From Acholeplasmatales bacterium (GTDB lineage: Bacteria > Bacillota_I > Bacilli_A > Acholeplasmatales > Anaeroplasmataceae): a stretch of DNA of 14,450 bases. The stretch lies in the NCBI GenBank assembly GCA_900770055.1, contig CAAGJD010000095.1:1-14450 (forward strand), written 5' to 3'. Of the stretch, positions 7,678-14,450 are shown one piece after another. The notes below the pieces were generated by a model. That model was not told the origin of the DNA, made no database searches, and was given only the letters and a program-made list of their open reading frames with translations. The translations under genes were made by a program, and so were the position numbers. Each line of letters starts with the position of its first letter. Position 1 is the stretch's first letter.

Positions 7678-8517
7678 TTATTTTGTTACTTTATATTTTA
7701 TAACATTTCGATATACTTCACCATCAACCTGAAGTCCTTTAGGTTCAGTAAATTCTATTTCGATACACTTTCCTTTAATAATGTTAACTAAATTTGTTTT
7801 TTTAACATGCTTACCCTTAAAAATTGAAGGAAATTTTAATAGTGTTAATAATCTTGATTTGCTAAAAATAATAACACATGTTACATATTCAGAGTTTCTA
7901 TCTTGATCAGGTGCTAGCATCATGCCACCACCGCAATATCTACCATTCATTGCAGAAGCAAGCAAAACATTTTTATATTCCTTTTCGAGGCCATCAACTA
8001 TTACCTTAGCACTGCATCTTTTATATTTTCCTAGTAATAAGGATAATGCTGCAGCAGTATAATTTACTTTTTTCTTACCCTTTGCCTTTTTATCGTCACA
8101 GATGACACAAACCTCACCATCAAGACCAAAACCAACATTATTTAAAAAATATCTTTTTTCACCATTTACCTCTAAAATAGGTAGATTTTTTAAATAATCA
8201 TTAATTTTGATGTATTTAGATGCTTTCGCACCAATATCATTTATAAAATCATTTCCAGAACCACCCTTATAAAGGTAGATATTATTGTTAATATTATAAT
8301 GCATAAATTGATTTGCGAAAACATTAAGTGTTCCATCTCCACCAACTAAAATAATATTATCATCAGGTTTAATTTTATTCACAAATTCATCAGGTAAAAT
8401 TTTTGTGCCATCAATGACAACGATATTTTCAAAATCAGTTAAGTCTTTTATTGCTTTATTTTTTATTTTCTCTCCGGTATTGCTATTAGATAATGGATTA
8501 TATATTAAATAATTCAT
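7678..8517 (-). CDS. Diacylglycerol kinase-family lipid kinase (DgkB/YegS type)
   Basis: Predicted to phosphorylate diacylglycerol to phosphatidic acid on the inner membrane face with ATP. The 279-residue length suits the soluble DgkB/YegS family (about 300 aa). Motifs in order are a short Rossmann-like N-terminus with NPLSNSNTG at 7-15, the nucleotide-binding GGDGT at 59-63, GGSGNDF at 85-91 and VGFGLDGEV at 128-136. No membrane segment is seen, as expected. AAGGAGG (8524-8530, minus strand) lies 6 bases before the ATG and inside the end of the acyltransferase gene. The two genes are one base apart and surely cotranscribed. Convergence with ltaS fits the known role of DgkB in recycling diacylglycerol released during lipoteichoic acid synthesis. 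The family is certain. The substrate is inferred: sphingoid or other lipids are possible in this family. Confidence 0.85.
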   Translation of the reverse strand: MNYLIYNPLSNSNTGEKIKNKAIKDLTDFENIVVIDGTKILPDEFVNKIKPDDNIILVGGDGTLNVFANQFMHYNINNNIYLYKGGSGNDFINDIGAKASKYIKINDYLKNLPILEVNGEKRYFLNNVGFGLDGEVCVICDDKKAKGKKKVNYTAAALSLLLGKYKRCSAKVIVDGLEKEYKNVLLASAMNGRYCGGGMMLAPDQDRNSEYVTCVIIFSKSRLLTLLKFPSIFKGKHVKKTNLVNIIKGKCIEIEFTEPKGLQVDGEVYRNVIKYKVTK

Positions 8518-8518
8518 A

Positions 8519-9334
8519 TTATTCCTCCTTCAAATCTTCAAGGATTAGATTTCTTGAATAATCAGCAATTTCTTGAGTATTTAAATTCTTATATTCCTCA
8601 TATTCTAATACCTTTAATACATTAAGAGTAACAATTTTTTTTGCAAAAATAAACTTTTTAAAAATATCCTTTGTATAATTTACTGATGTAATAACAATTG
8701 GGCACTCACTCTTATAAGCAATTTTATAAGAACCAGCATGGAAAGGAAGAAGGCCACCGTTTTTATTACGAGTACCTTCTGGACATATATAAATACTTGA
8801 ATAATCATTTTTAATAAAATTTGTAGCCTTAGCTATAGCTTTAGCTGCTTCAAAGTTGTTTTCACGATTGATTGCGATAAAGCCTGCTTTATGTAAATAA
8901 GGCCCAGCTACTGGTATTTTCAAGTTTTCTGGTTTTGTAACACAGATTAATGGTTTGTTTTTAGTTTTAAGTAATAATAGCATTGGATCAAATGAAGATT
9001 GATGATTAGAAATAATCAAACATCTTTTATCAGGAATTGTATCAAGATTATTAGTTACTATTTTTATTCTTAATAGTTTAAAGGCTATATATAAAAAGCT
9101 AGTTACAATATAGTAATAATATTTTTGGGGTTTCTTAATCTCTTTTTTTATACTTAAGAAAAGAGAAGTAATTACTAAATATAAAACAAATAAAAGGAAT
9201 ATCGCAATATATATTACTAAAACTCCTAATACTGGTATAAAGTACCAATACCAGGTTGTGTAAAGACCAGATATAATAAAAACAATTACTGATAATATTA
9301 TACTTATTGCAAGAAAAATATAATGTAAAACCAT
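8519..9334 (-). CDS. plsC: 1-acyl-sn-glycerol-3-phosphate acyltransferase family protein (PlsC-like)
   Basis: Transfers an acyl chain to lysophosphatidic acid to give phosphatidic acid, at the inner membrane. The HX4D catalytic motif is H111-D116 in NHQSSFD, the substrate-binding block is FIAINRE at about 152-158, and PEGTR is at 185-189. Two hydrophobic segments (about residues 4-24 and 30-58) precede the enzyme domain, a longer membrane N-terminus than the minimal PlsC of about 240 aa. The ATG at 9334 is chosen because GAGGG (9341-9345, minus strand) stands 6 bases before it; an in-frame TTG at 9340 abuts that site. It is the first gene of a two-gene operon with the lipid kinase. Another PlsC-family acyltransferase with a different acceptor is possible. 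Confidence 0.88.
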   Translation of the reverse strand: MVLHYIFLAISIILSVIVFIISGLYTTWYWYFIPVLGVLVIYIAIFLLFVLYLVITSLFLSIKKEIKKPQKYYYYIVTSFLYIAFKLLRIKIVTNNLDTIPDKRCLIISNHQSSFDPMLLLLKTKNKPLICVTKPENLKIPVAGPYLHKAGFIAINRENNFEAAKAIAKATNFIKNDYSSIYICPEGTRNKNGGLLPFHAGSYKIAYKSECPIVITSVNYTKDIFKKFIFAKKIVTLNVLKVLEYEEYKNLNTQEIADYSRNLILEDLKEE

Positions 9335-9357
9335 AAGCAACCCTCACTATATAGATT

Positions 9358-9366
9358 ATTTTATCA
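9358..9366 (-). promoter_or_regulatory. Possible extended -10 for the plsC-dgk operon
   Basis: On the minus strand TG, one base, then TAAAAT, about 24 bases before the plsC ATG. No clear -35 is seen. It is in the right place for the divergent partner of the DUF815 promoter in a 119-base intergenic gap. Confidence 0.3.
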
Positions 9367-9423
9367 TTATTTGTCGTTTTTTTCTATAAAATAAAACAAT
9401 TCTTAGTAGAAAAAAACTATTTG

Positions 9424-9432
9424 TGATATAAT
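9424..9432 (+). promoter_or_regulatory. Extended -10 promoter TGATATAAT of the DUF815 operon
   Basis: TG (9424-9425), one base, then a perfect TATAAT (9427-9432). A weak TTAGTA (9403-9408) could act as the -35. The start near 9439 gives a leader of only about 15 bases, which just fits the GAGGG ribosome site (9442-9446). Confidence 0.65.
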
Positions 9433-9453
9433 TTTTTTAGAGAGGGTGTTTTT

Positions 9454-10635
9454 ATGTTATATATATTCAATAATATTAAAGAACAAGATATATTTTATAG
9501 TATGCTAGATTATAAAAATAATCCTGATAAAGTTAAGTCATTATTACTTTCCTTTGGTATTAAAAATGGCTTAACAGGAAATCTTTGGAGAAAATATATT
9601 TTATATACATTTATTTATAATGATAATCCTTATACTAGAAGTATTGAAAGAGGCTTAGTTACTAAAGGCAGTATTGATATTATTGTTAATGATTATAAGG
9701 TTTTTTATGATTTATACTATGAAAATCCAAACTTGGGTGAGGTATTAGATTTTAAATTTGAAAAATATTGTAATTCATATATTCTAGCCTTAATAAATGA
9801 AATAGAAGGTAATATTAAAGATGATTCTTTAGGATCATTTATTGAGGCAATAGAAGCATTTTATCGCAATAAGGGATTAGCAGATATGGCAATTTATAAA
9901 GCATTTAGGGTTGATAATGGAGTATTAAAGCCCATTAAAAATGTTTTAGATATAGGCTTTGATTCTTTAATTGGATATGATTATCAAAAGAATTTACTTA
10001 AGGAAAATACAGAATGCTTTTTAAATGGTTTACCATATAATAATGTATTACTTTATGGTGATTCTGGTACAGGAAAATCTACATCAATTAAGGCATTATT
10101 AAATACTTATTTTGATAAAGGATTACGTATTATTGAGGTTTATAAGCATCAAATGCAGGAAATATCAAAAATAATTAATAAGCTAAAAACAAGACCATAT
10201 TACTATATTATTTATATGGATGATTTATCATTTGAAGAGGATGAGGTTGAATATAAATACTTAAAAAGTATTATTGAAGGAGGTATTGAGCCTAAGCCTA
10301 ATAATGTTGCAGTATATGCTACTTCTAATAGAAGACATCTTATTAAGGAGGTAGCAAGTGATAATGCTACTATAATGGATGATTTACATCGTAATGAAAC
10401 ACAGGCTGAAAAGCTTTCACTAGCCTATAGATTTGGTTTACAAATCTATTATGGTTCATTATCACCTAAAGAATTTAGAAAGATGGTTTTAGAACTTGCT
10501 AAAATTAATAATATTGAGATGGAAGAAAGTCTATTATTAAAAGAAGCAAGTGCGTGGGAATTAACATATGGTAGCTTATCTGGAAGATGTGCGGCTCAAT
10601 TTATCAGCTATATTACTAATAAAATTGCGAGGTAA
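9454..10635 (+). CDS. DUF815-family AAA+ ATPase
   Basis: An AAA+ ATPase of 393 residues. An alpha-helical N-terminal region (about 1-160) is followed by the ATPase domain: a pre-Walker block around FDSLIGYDYQ (about residue 169), Walker A GDSGTGKST at 202-210, Walker B with D256-D257 after IIYM, and the sensor-1 region ATSNRRHL from residue 289. The unusual Asp-Asp Walker B and the ATSNRRHL block are characteristic of the DUF815 group, which is widespread in bacteria and has no settled function. There is no membrane segment. It is the first gene of an operon; the next gene starts 2 bases after its stop. It may remodel or deliver a partner protein. The family call is firm; the role is unknown. 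Confidence 0.85.
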   Translation: MLYIFNNIKEQDIFYSMLDYKNNPDKVKSLLLSFGIKNGLTGNLWRKYILYTFIYNDNPYTRSIERGLVTKGSIDIIVNDYKVFYDLYYENPNLGEVLDFKFEKYCNSYILALINEIEGNIKDDSLGSFIEAIEAFYRNKGLADMAIYKAFRVDNGVLKPIKNVLDIGFDSLIGYDYQKNLLKENTECFLNGLPYNNVLLYGDSGTGKSTSIKALLNTYFDKGLRIIEVYKHQMQEISKIINKLKTRPYYYIIYMDDLSFEEDEVEYKYLKSIIEGGIEPKPNNVAVYATSNRRHLIKEVASDNATIMDDLHRNETQAEKLSLAYRFGLQIYYGSLSPKEFRKMVLELAKINNIEMEESLLLKEASAWELTYGSLSGRCAAQFISYITNKIAR

Positions 10636-10637
10636 TT

Positions 10638-11723
10638 ATGAAGGAATACGCTATTATAAATAAAAAAAGAATTGCAAAATTTGATATTGATTATTATCTT
10701 AAAAAGAAGAATTACCAAATGGCATCAGCCTTGAAGGCCTTAGATGTTACTAATGATATTCAAATAAGCTTTTTCAAAGAGGAAGAAAATTTAGAAAAAG
10801 AGGATTACGTATTAAGATTATATGCTCTTTTACAGGGCTTATTTGTTTCAATTGATAGCTTGTATGCGATTGCTTACGCTTTAACAAACAGTAAAAGCTT
10901 CATTAATATTAATAGTAATCCTGTTTTAAGAAAACTAAAATATATAAGAAACGATGTTGTTGGTCATCCAGCAAATAGAGTTCTTGATAATGAATCATTA
11001 GCTTATTGTATATTAGATGAAAATAGCATTTCAAAGACTGAATTTTCTTATAAAATATATACTGCTGATTCAGTAATTAATAAAAATATAGATATTATAG
11101 AATTATTGAGTGCTTATTATGATGAATCAAATAATCTACTTCAAGAGCTTTATAAGCTAGCAATAGATAGTAAAAATAATACAATACTTGAGGAATTAAT
11201 ATTTGAGGCCTTAAATAATTATTTAAATGATAAGGAATATAAAAATATTTTAGATAGCTTTGTATTAGAATATTCAAAAATATACCCTGATAGTAAAAAA
11301 TCACAGCATAGAATATTATGGCGATGTGAATTAATAGATAGATTATATGAAATAGATAGATATGATTTAGAGTTTGATTTAGCTATTGATTATTGTATTG
11401 GGCTTGAGCTTGTTAAGATTTATGAATTAATCTATAATAAAAAGTTTAAATCAGCAAATACTAAAAAGACTCCAAAATATATATCGTCTATTTATAGAAT
11501 GCTTAAAAAAAATAAGGAATTAGAAAAATTTTTAGAATATATGAAGGATTCTGATCATCCTTTATTTTATAAATGTCTTGATGCTTTAGCGAGCTTTGCA
11601 GATACAAAGGGAATAGTTTATGCAAAAAAATATTTAGATTATATTAAAAAAGCATATAATGCTAAGGATTATGATATGGTTTATGCGTTAGTTCTACCAA
11701 TAAGAAATTATAATAATAAGTAA
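10638..11723 (+). CDS. Helical protein with HEPN-like R-N-x4-H motif, partner of the DUF815 ATPase
   Basis: A 361-residue soluble, almost wholly helical protein with no family I can name with confidence. Residues of about 58-112 form a helical bundle ending in YIRNDVVGHP, with R104, N105 and H110. This fits the R-polar-x4-6-H signature of HEPN domains, many of which are RNases in toxin and defence systems. HEPN folds without RNase activity also exist. The C-terminal 170 residues look like helical repeats (for example the blocks around 216-270 and 285-350). GAGG at 10629-10632 inside the end of the ATPase gene serves as its ribosome site, so translation is coupled. No terminator separates it from typA, but typA has its own promoter. 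The HEPN assignment rests on one short motif and is tentative. That this is a real gene tied to the ATPase is much surer. Confidence 0.6.
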   Translation: MKEYAIINKKRIAKFDIDYYLKKKNYQMASALKALDVTNDIQISFFKEEENLEKEDYVLRLYALLQGLFVSIDSLYAIAYALTNSKSFININSNPVLRKLKYIRNDVVGHPANRVLDNESLAYCILDENSISKTEFSYKIYTADSVINKNIDIIELLSAYYDESNNLLQELYKLAIDSKNNTILEELIFEALNNYLNDKEYKNILDSFVLEYSKIYPDSKKSQHRILWRCELIDRLYEIDRYDLEFDLAIDYCIGLELVKIYELIYNKKFKSANTKKTPKYISSIYRMLKKNKELEKFLEYMKDSDHPLFYKCLDALASFADTKGIVYAKKYLDYIKKAYNAKDYDMVYALVLPIRNYNNK

Positions 11724-11750
11724 TTTTATATAGATTTATCAATAATATTT

Positions 11751-11759
11751 TGATATAAT
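11751..11759 (+). promoter_or_regulatory. Extended -10 promoter TGATATAAT of typA
   Basis: TG (11751-11752), one base, then a perfect TATAAT (11754-11759), identical to the element before the DUF815 gene. There is no good -35. The start near 11766 gives a leader of about 25 bases. Confidence 0.65.
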
Positions 11760-11778
11760 TACTTTGTTTTTGGAAAAT

Positions 11779-11783
11779 GAGGG
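11779..11783 (+). promoter_or_regulatory. Ribosome site GAGGG fixing the typA start
   Basis: GAGGG lies 7 bases before the ATG at 11791. An upstream in-frame TTG at 11764 has no ribosome site and falls at or before the predicted transcription start. From 11791 the protein begins MDIRNVAIIAHVDHGKTT, the usual TypA N-terminus. Confidence 0.75.
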
Positions 11784-11790
11784 TGAAATT

Positions 11791-13623
11791 ATGGATATTA
11801 GAAATGTTGCAATTATAGCACATGTTGACCACGGCAAAACAACACTTGTAGATAAACTTTTAAAAAGCTCACATACATTTAGAGAAAATCAAGTTGTTCA
11901 GGAGAGAGTAATGGATTCCAACGCTATTGAGCGTGAAAGAGGTATTACTATTTTAGCTAAGAACACTGCTATTTCATATAAGAATACAAAAATTAATATT
12001 CTTGATACTCCAGGTCATGCTGATTTCTCTGGAGAAGTAGAAAGAATTATGAAAATGGTTGATGGTGTTGTTTTAGTAGTTGATGCTTATGAAGGAACAA
12101 TGCCACAAACAAGATTTGTTTTAAAAAAAGCATTTGAGGCTCATTTAAAGCCAATTGTTGTAATTAATAAAATTGATAAGCCTTCAGCAAGACCTCTTGA
12201 GGTCATTGATGAGGTCTTAGAATTATTTATAGATTTAGGCTGTGATGAGGAAGAATTAGATTTCCCAGTTGTTTTTGCATCTGCAGTAAATAATACTTGC
12301 TCACTTGATGTAGATATTAATTCTCAAAAAGAAGGTATGATACCTTTACTTGATATGATTTTAGAGCATATTCCAGCACCTAAAATGGATAAGGATAGTC
12401 CATTACAATTTCAACCTGCTCTATTAGATTATACAGATTTTGTTGGTAGAATTGGTATAGGTAGAATCGCAAGAGGTACAATTAAAACTGGTGAGGTAGT
12501 AAGCTGTGTTAGATTAGATGGTTCTATAAAGCAATTTAGAGTCCAAAAGCTATATGGATTTTTAGGACTTGATAGAATTGAAATTCAAGAGGGGTATGCA
12601 GGCGATGTTGTTGCTGTTGCAGGACTTGGTGATATTTCTGTAGGTGAAACAATTTGTACAGTTGGCAAAGAAGAGGCTTTAGAAAAAATCCATATTAGTG
12701 AGCCAACAGTTCAAATGACATTTGGTACAAACACTTCTCCATTTTGCGGTAGAGATGGAAAGCTTGTTACAGCTACTAAAATTGAAGAAAGATTATTCAA
12801 AGAAGTTCAAAAGGATGTTTCCTTAAAGGTTGAAAGAATTCCTTCTACAGAAGAATGGATTGTTTCAGGACGTGGTGAGCTTCATTTAGGTATATTAATT
12901 GAGAATATGCGTAGAGAGGGTTATGAATTTCAGGTTTCTAGACCTCAGGTAATCATGAAGGAAATTGATGGTGTGTTATCAGAACCATATGAATTATGCG
13001 TTATTGATTTACCAAATGATTGTGCAGGCTCAGTTATTGAAATGATGGGTAATCGTCATGGTATTATGGAAACAATGACAAATACTGAAACTCAAACAAG
13101 ATTAATCTATCAAATCCCATCAAGAGGTCTTATCGGCTTTAATACAGATTTTATGACATTGACTAAGGGATATGGTATTATTAATCACAGCTTCTCAGAT
13201 TATAGACCTGTAGAATCTGTAACAGTAGGTGAGAGAAAAACTGGCGTATTAGTTTCTATGGCTCAGGGTCAAGCAACAGCATACTCAATTGGTGCTTTAG
13301 AGGATAGAGGTAGTATGTTTATTTCTCCTGGTGATGATATCTATGAGGGTATGATCGTAGGTGAGGCAAATAAGGATTTAGATTTAGCTGTAAATGTAGT
13401 TAAGGCAAAACAACAAACTAATACAAGAAGTGCAAATAAAGATACAACAGTAGTCTTAAAGAAGCCTAGAGTTTTATCACTTGAGGCTTGTCTAGAATTT
13501 ATTAATGGAGATGAACTTGTTGAGGTTACTCCTAAGAATATTAGATTAAGAAAGAGAATTTTAGACACAGTTGAAAGAAAAAAATATGATGCTAAGGTAA
13601 GAGCAGAAAAAGAAAATGCATAA
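11791..13623 (+). CDS. typA: Ribosome-associated translational GTPase TypA/BipA
   Basis: A 610-residue GTPase of the EF-G/LepA superfamily that binds the ribosome and acts in 50S assembly and stress or low-temperature growth. G motifs are all present: G1 AHVDHGKTT at 10-18, G2 ERERGITI, G3 DTPGHADF from residue 72, G4 NKID at 126-129 and G5 with SAVN. The BipA-specific C-terminal region is complete, with GRGELHL, SRGLIGF and an end rich in Arg and Lys (RKRILDTVERKKYDAK). The length matches the family (about 605-615). It has its own TGATATAAT promoter and a clear terminator, so it is likely monocistronic. Codon use is AT-rich as in its neighbours. Nothing suggests loss of function. Confidence 0.96.
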   Translation: MDIRNVAIIAHVDHGKTTLVDKLLKSSHTFRENQVVQERVMDSNAIERERGITILAKNTAISYKNTKINILDTPGHADFSGEVERIMKMVDGVVLVVDAYEGTMPQTRFVLKKAFEAHLKPIVVINKIDKPSARPLEVIDEVLELFIDLGCDEEELDFPVVFASAVNNTCSLDVDINSQKEGMIPLLDMILEHIPAPKMDKDSPLQFQPALLDYTDFVGRIGIGRIARGTIKTGEVVSCVRLDGSIKQFRVQKLYGFLGLDRIEIQEGYAGDVVAVAGLGDISVGETICTVGKEEALEKIHISEPTVQMTFGTNTSPFCGRDGKLVTATKIEERLFKEVQKDVSLKVERIPSTEEWIVSGRGELHLGILIENMRREGYEFQVSRPQVIMKEIDGVLSEPYELCVIDLPNDCAGSVIEMMGNRHGIMETMTNTETQTRLIYQIPSRGLIGFNTDFMTLTKGYGIINHSFSDYRPVESVTVGERKTGVLVSMAQGQATAYSIGALEDRGSMFISPGDDIYEGMIVGEANKDLDLAVNVVKAKQQTNTRSANKDTTVVLKKPRVLSLEACLEFINGDELVEVTPKNIRLRKRILDTVERKKYDAKVRAEKENA

Positions 13624-13627
13624 TATT

Positions 13628-13659
13628 AAGGAGCTAATTAAAATTTAAGCTCCTTTTTT
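13628..13659 (+). terminator. Intrinsic terminator of typA
   Basis: AAGGAGCT (13628-13635) and AGCTCCTT (13648-13655) form a perfect eight-pair stem around a 12-base loop, followed by a T run to 13659. It starts 4 bases after the typA stop. Confidence 0.85.
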
Positions 13660-13732
13660 CCATTATTAAAAAATGATTACTTTTAACATAGATAAAAAAT
13701 GAAAAAAATTCGAAAAAACAATAAAATCAGTG

Positions 13733-13760
13733 TTGACATATAAATTTATTATGATATAAT
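13733..13760 (+). promoter_or_regulatory. Strong promoter of the tRNA gene
   Basis: A consensus -35 TTGACA (13733-13738), a 16-base spacer, and a perfect -10 TATAAT (13755-13760) preceded by TG. This is the strongest promoter in the window, as expected for stable RNA. The start is near 13767. The leader holds the small palindrome GTCGAATTTTCGAC (13770-13783). Confidence 0.75.
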
Positions 13761-13798
13761 AAACCCGCAGTCGAATTTTCGACTTTAATCTTATACAT

Positions 13799-13871
13799 GG
13801 ACCCCTAGCTCAGTTGGTAGAGCAACTGACTCTTAATCAGTGGGTCTAGGGTTCGAGTCCCTAACAGAGCA
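13799..13871 (+). tRNA. tRNA-Lys(CTT), chimeric, with a non-pairing acceptor stem
   Basis: D stem GCTC/GAGC (13808-13811, 13820-13823), anticodon stem ACTGA/TCAGT with anticodon CTT at 13832-13834, and T stem TAGGG/CCCTA (13847-13851, 13859-13863) with loop TTCGAGT all pair perfectly. The discriminator is A at 13871, and CCA is not encoded in full. The acceptor arms do not match: 5' GGACCCC (13799-13805) against 3' ACAGAGC (13864-13870) gives only two of seven pairs. The 5' arm calls for GGGGTCC, and the 3' arm calls for a 5' GCTCTGT. As written this RNA could not be a functional tRNA. Each half looks like part of an intact tRNA-Lys from a different genome, joined in the shared core. Confidence 0.85.
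13806..13863. other. Junction between two genomes (probable assembly chimera)
   Basis: The 58 bases from the end of the 5' acceptor arm to the end of the T stem are the conserved tRNA-Lys core. Left of it the DNA is very AT-rich and Firmicutes-like. Right of it the DNA is near half G+C and Bacteroidota-like. The true break lies somewhere inside this interval and cannot be placed more exactly, because both parents probably share the sequence. Confidence 0.85.
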
Positions 13872-13874
13872 CAG

Positions 13875-13919
13875 AAGGCTGGCCGAAGTCCGAAAGACTT
13901 TCAGGTCAGCCTTTTTTTT
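13875..13919 (+). terminator. Intrinsic terminator after the tRNA (right-hand genome)
   Basis: AAGGCTGGCC (13875-13884) pairs with GGTCAGCCTT (13904-13913) with one G-T pair, and a second small stem GTC/GAC inside, followed by a run of T to 13919. It is GC-rich, unlike the terminators left of the junction, and belongs to the right-hand genome. Confidence 0.8.
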
Positions 13920-13952
13920 CGTATATTGCGGGACAGTTAAATAATTTCCGCC

Positions 13953-14450
13953 ATGAAAAGATTTCTGATCATCCTGCTGATGTCGCTGCTCGCCACGGCA
14001 TCATATTCCTGGGATAAAAGGGGGCATGACGCCTCTGCGATGATTGCTGAGAAGTACCTCACCAAAAAGGCGCGCAAGAATATTTCGAAGTACCTTGATG
14101 GGCACACGCTGACCTGGTATGCGTCCTACATGGATTACATGGGGTATCATTACAAGCTCGGGCTCTCCAATGAATGGTTCGACCATTGTTCGCCCGTCAA
14201 CAGGAAGATGGAATATTCAAATGGTGACTACGATGACAGCGGCATCAGCCAGAAGGGCGATGCCGTGATGTGCATCCGCAAGGCTGTCGATGAGATGAAG
14301 GATGGTGGCTACCGCAACCTTCCTGATTCGACGGTTACGCTTTATCTGGCGTGGCTGGCGCATTTCGTGCCGGACATCCATTGCCCGAGCCATGTTATCT
14401 ACAACTTCCGTCCGACCAATTACTGGGTCAATGTGGGTGGCGGCGAGAAA
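13953..14450 (+). CDS. Secreted S1/P1-type zinc nuclease, N-terminal part, cut by the window end
   Basis: The first 166 residues of a secreted, zinc-dependent single-strand nuclease and 3'-nucleotidase family protein. A signal peptide (1-19) would be cut to expose Trp20. In P1 nuclease the free N-terminal Trp and His6 bind zinc, and here W20 and H25 have exactly that spacing. Further likely ligands are D61, H78 in WFDH, and H137, D141 and H147 in the block HFVPDIHCPSH, with the P1 spacing of +4 and +6. The last His/Asp pair would lie past the window end. G+C and codon use (CTG, GGC, AAG) differ sharply from all genes to the left, and the family is common in Bacteroidota. No Shine-Dalgarno site is seen, which is normal for that phylum. 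It is not a neighbour of typA in nature if the junction is an artefact. Confidence 0.88.
   Translation, partial: MKRFLIILLMSLLATASYSWDKRGHDASAMIAEKYLTKKARKNISKYLDGHTLTWYASYMDYMGYHYKLGLSNEWFDHCSPVNRKMEYSNGDYDDSGISQKGDAVMCIRKAVDEMKDGGYRNLPDSTVTLYLAWLAHFVPDIHCPSHVIYNFRPTNYWVNVGGGEK

Noticed and set aside
11764..11790. TTG start giving TypA nine extra residues
   Set aside because: It is at or before the predicted transcription start; GAGGG and the family N-terminus both support 11791.
14001..14186. Minus-strand open frame of 61 codons within the nuclease gene
   Set aside because: The plus strand carries a clear zinc-nuclease sequence there. The minus frame is a shadow produced by GC-rich codons.
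13799..14450. Genomic island inserted at a tRNA gene, with the S1/P1 nuclease as cargo
   Set aside because: Integration at a tRNA normally restores a functional, matching 3' end. Here the acceptor arms do not pair, there is no integrase, and the right side has its own tRNA terminator. An assembly chimera explains all of this more simply.
1..14450. CRISPR array, insertion sequence, phage or classical toxin-antitoxin genes
   Set aside because: No regularly spaced repeats, transposase, integrase, phage structural motif or typical small antitoxin was found on either strand.

Overview
The window joins two unrelated genomes. Positions 1 to about 13,805 are very AT-rich DNA from a Gram-positive, Firmicutes-type bacterium. 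This is shown by strong AGGAGG-like ribosome sites, TTGACA and TGnTATAAT promoters, a lipoteichoic acid synthase, a DgkB-like lipid kinase and TypA. Trp is always TGG, and all nine complete genes end in TAA or TAG, never TGA. A long-form PPi-dependent phosphofructokinase and no obvious mobile genes suggest an uncultured Bacilli or Clostridia lineage from an anaerobic, gut-like habitat (inference). From about 13,864 to the end the DNA is near half G+C. It carries a secreted S1/P1 nuclease of Bacteroidota type. The two parts meet inside a tRNA-Lys(CTT) whose acceptor stem does not pair, so this is most likely a metagenome assembly chimera at a shared tRNA core.

Layout of the AT-rich part. 1-302: a possible gene tail, then a promoter and an operator-like palindrome. 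303-2618: a small alpha/beta protein, then a membrane M48-family zinc metallopeptidase with a repeat-like C-terminus. 2767-4425: PPi-phosphofructokinase with its own promoter. 4486-5427: a membrane-anchored, propeller-like protein of unknown role. 5577-7601: an LtaS-type polyglycerol-phosphate synthase with five membrane segments, behind a promoter that carries a palindrome at the expected transcription start. 7602-7649: a bidirectional terminator. 7678-9334, minus strand: an operon of plsC-like acyltransferase followed by diacylglycerol-kinase-like lipid kinase. 9454-11723: an operon of DUF815 AAA+ ATPase and a helical protein with a HEPN-like R-N-x4-H motif. 11791-13623: typA/bipA with a good terminator. 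13,733-13,805: a tRNA promoter, leader and the 5' acceptor strand of a tRNA.

The clearest functional link is envelope lipid metabolism. LtaS polymerises glycerol phosphate from phosphatidylglycerol and releases diacylglycerol. The kinase of the convergent operon would turn diacylglycerol into phosphatidic acid, and PlsC makes phosphatidic acid from lysophosphatidic acid. The least explained element is the DUF815 ATPase and HEPN-like gene pair. No CRISPR array, transposase, integrase or phage gene was seen.
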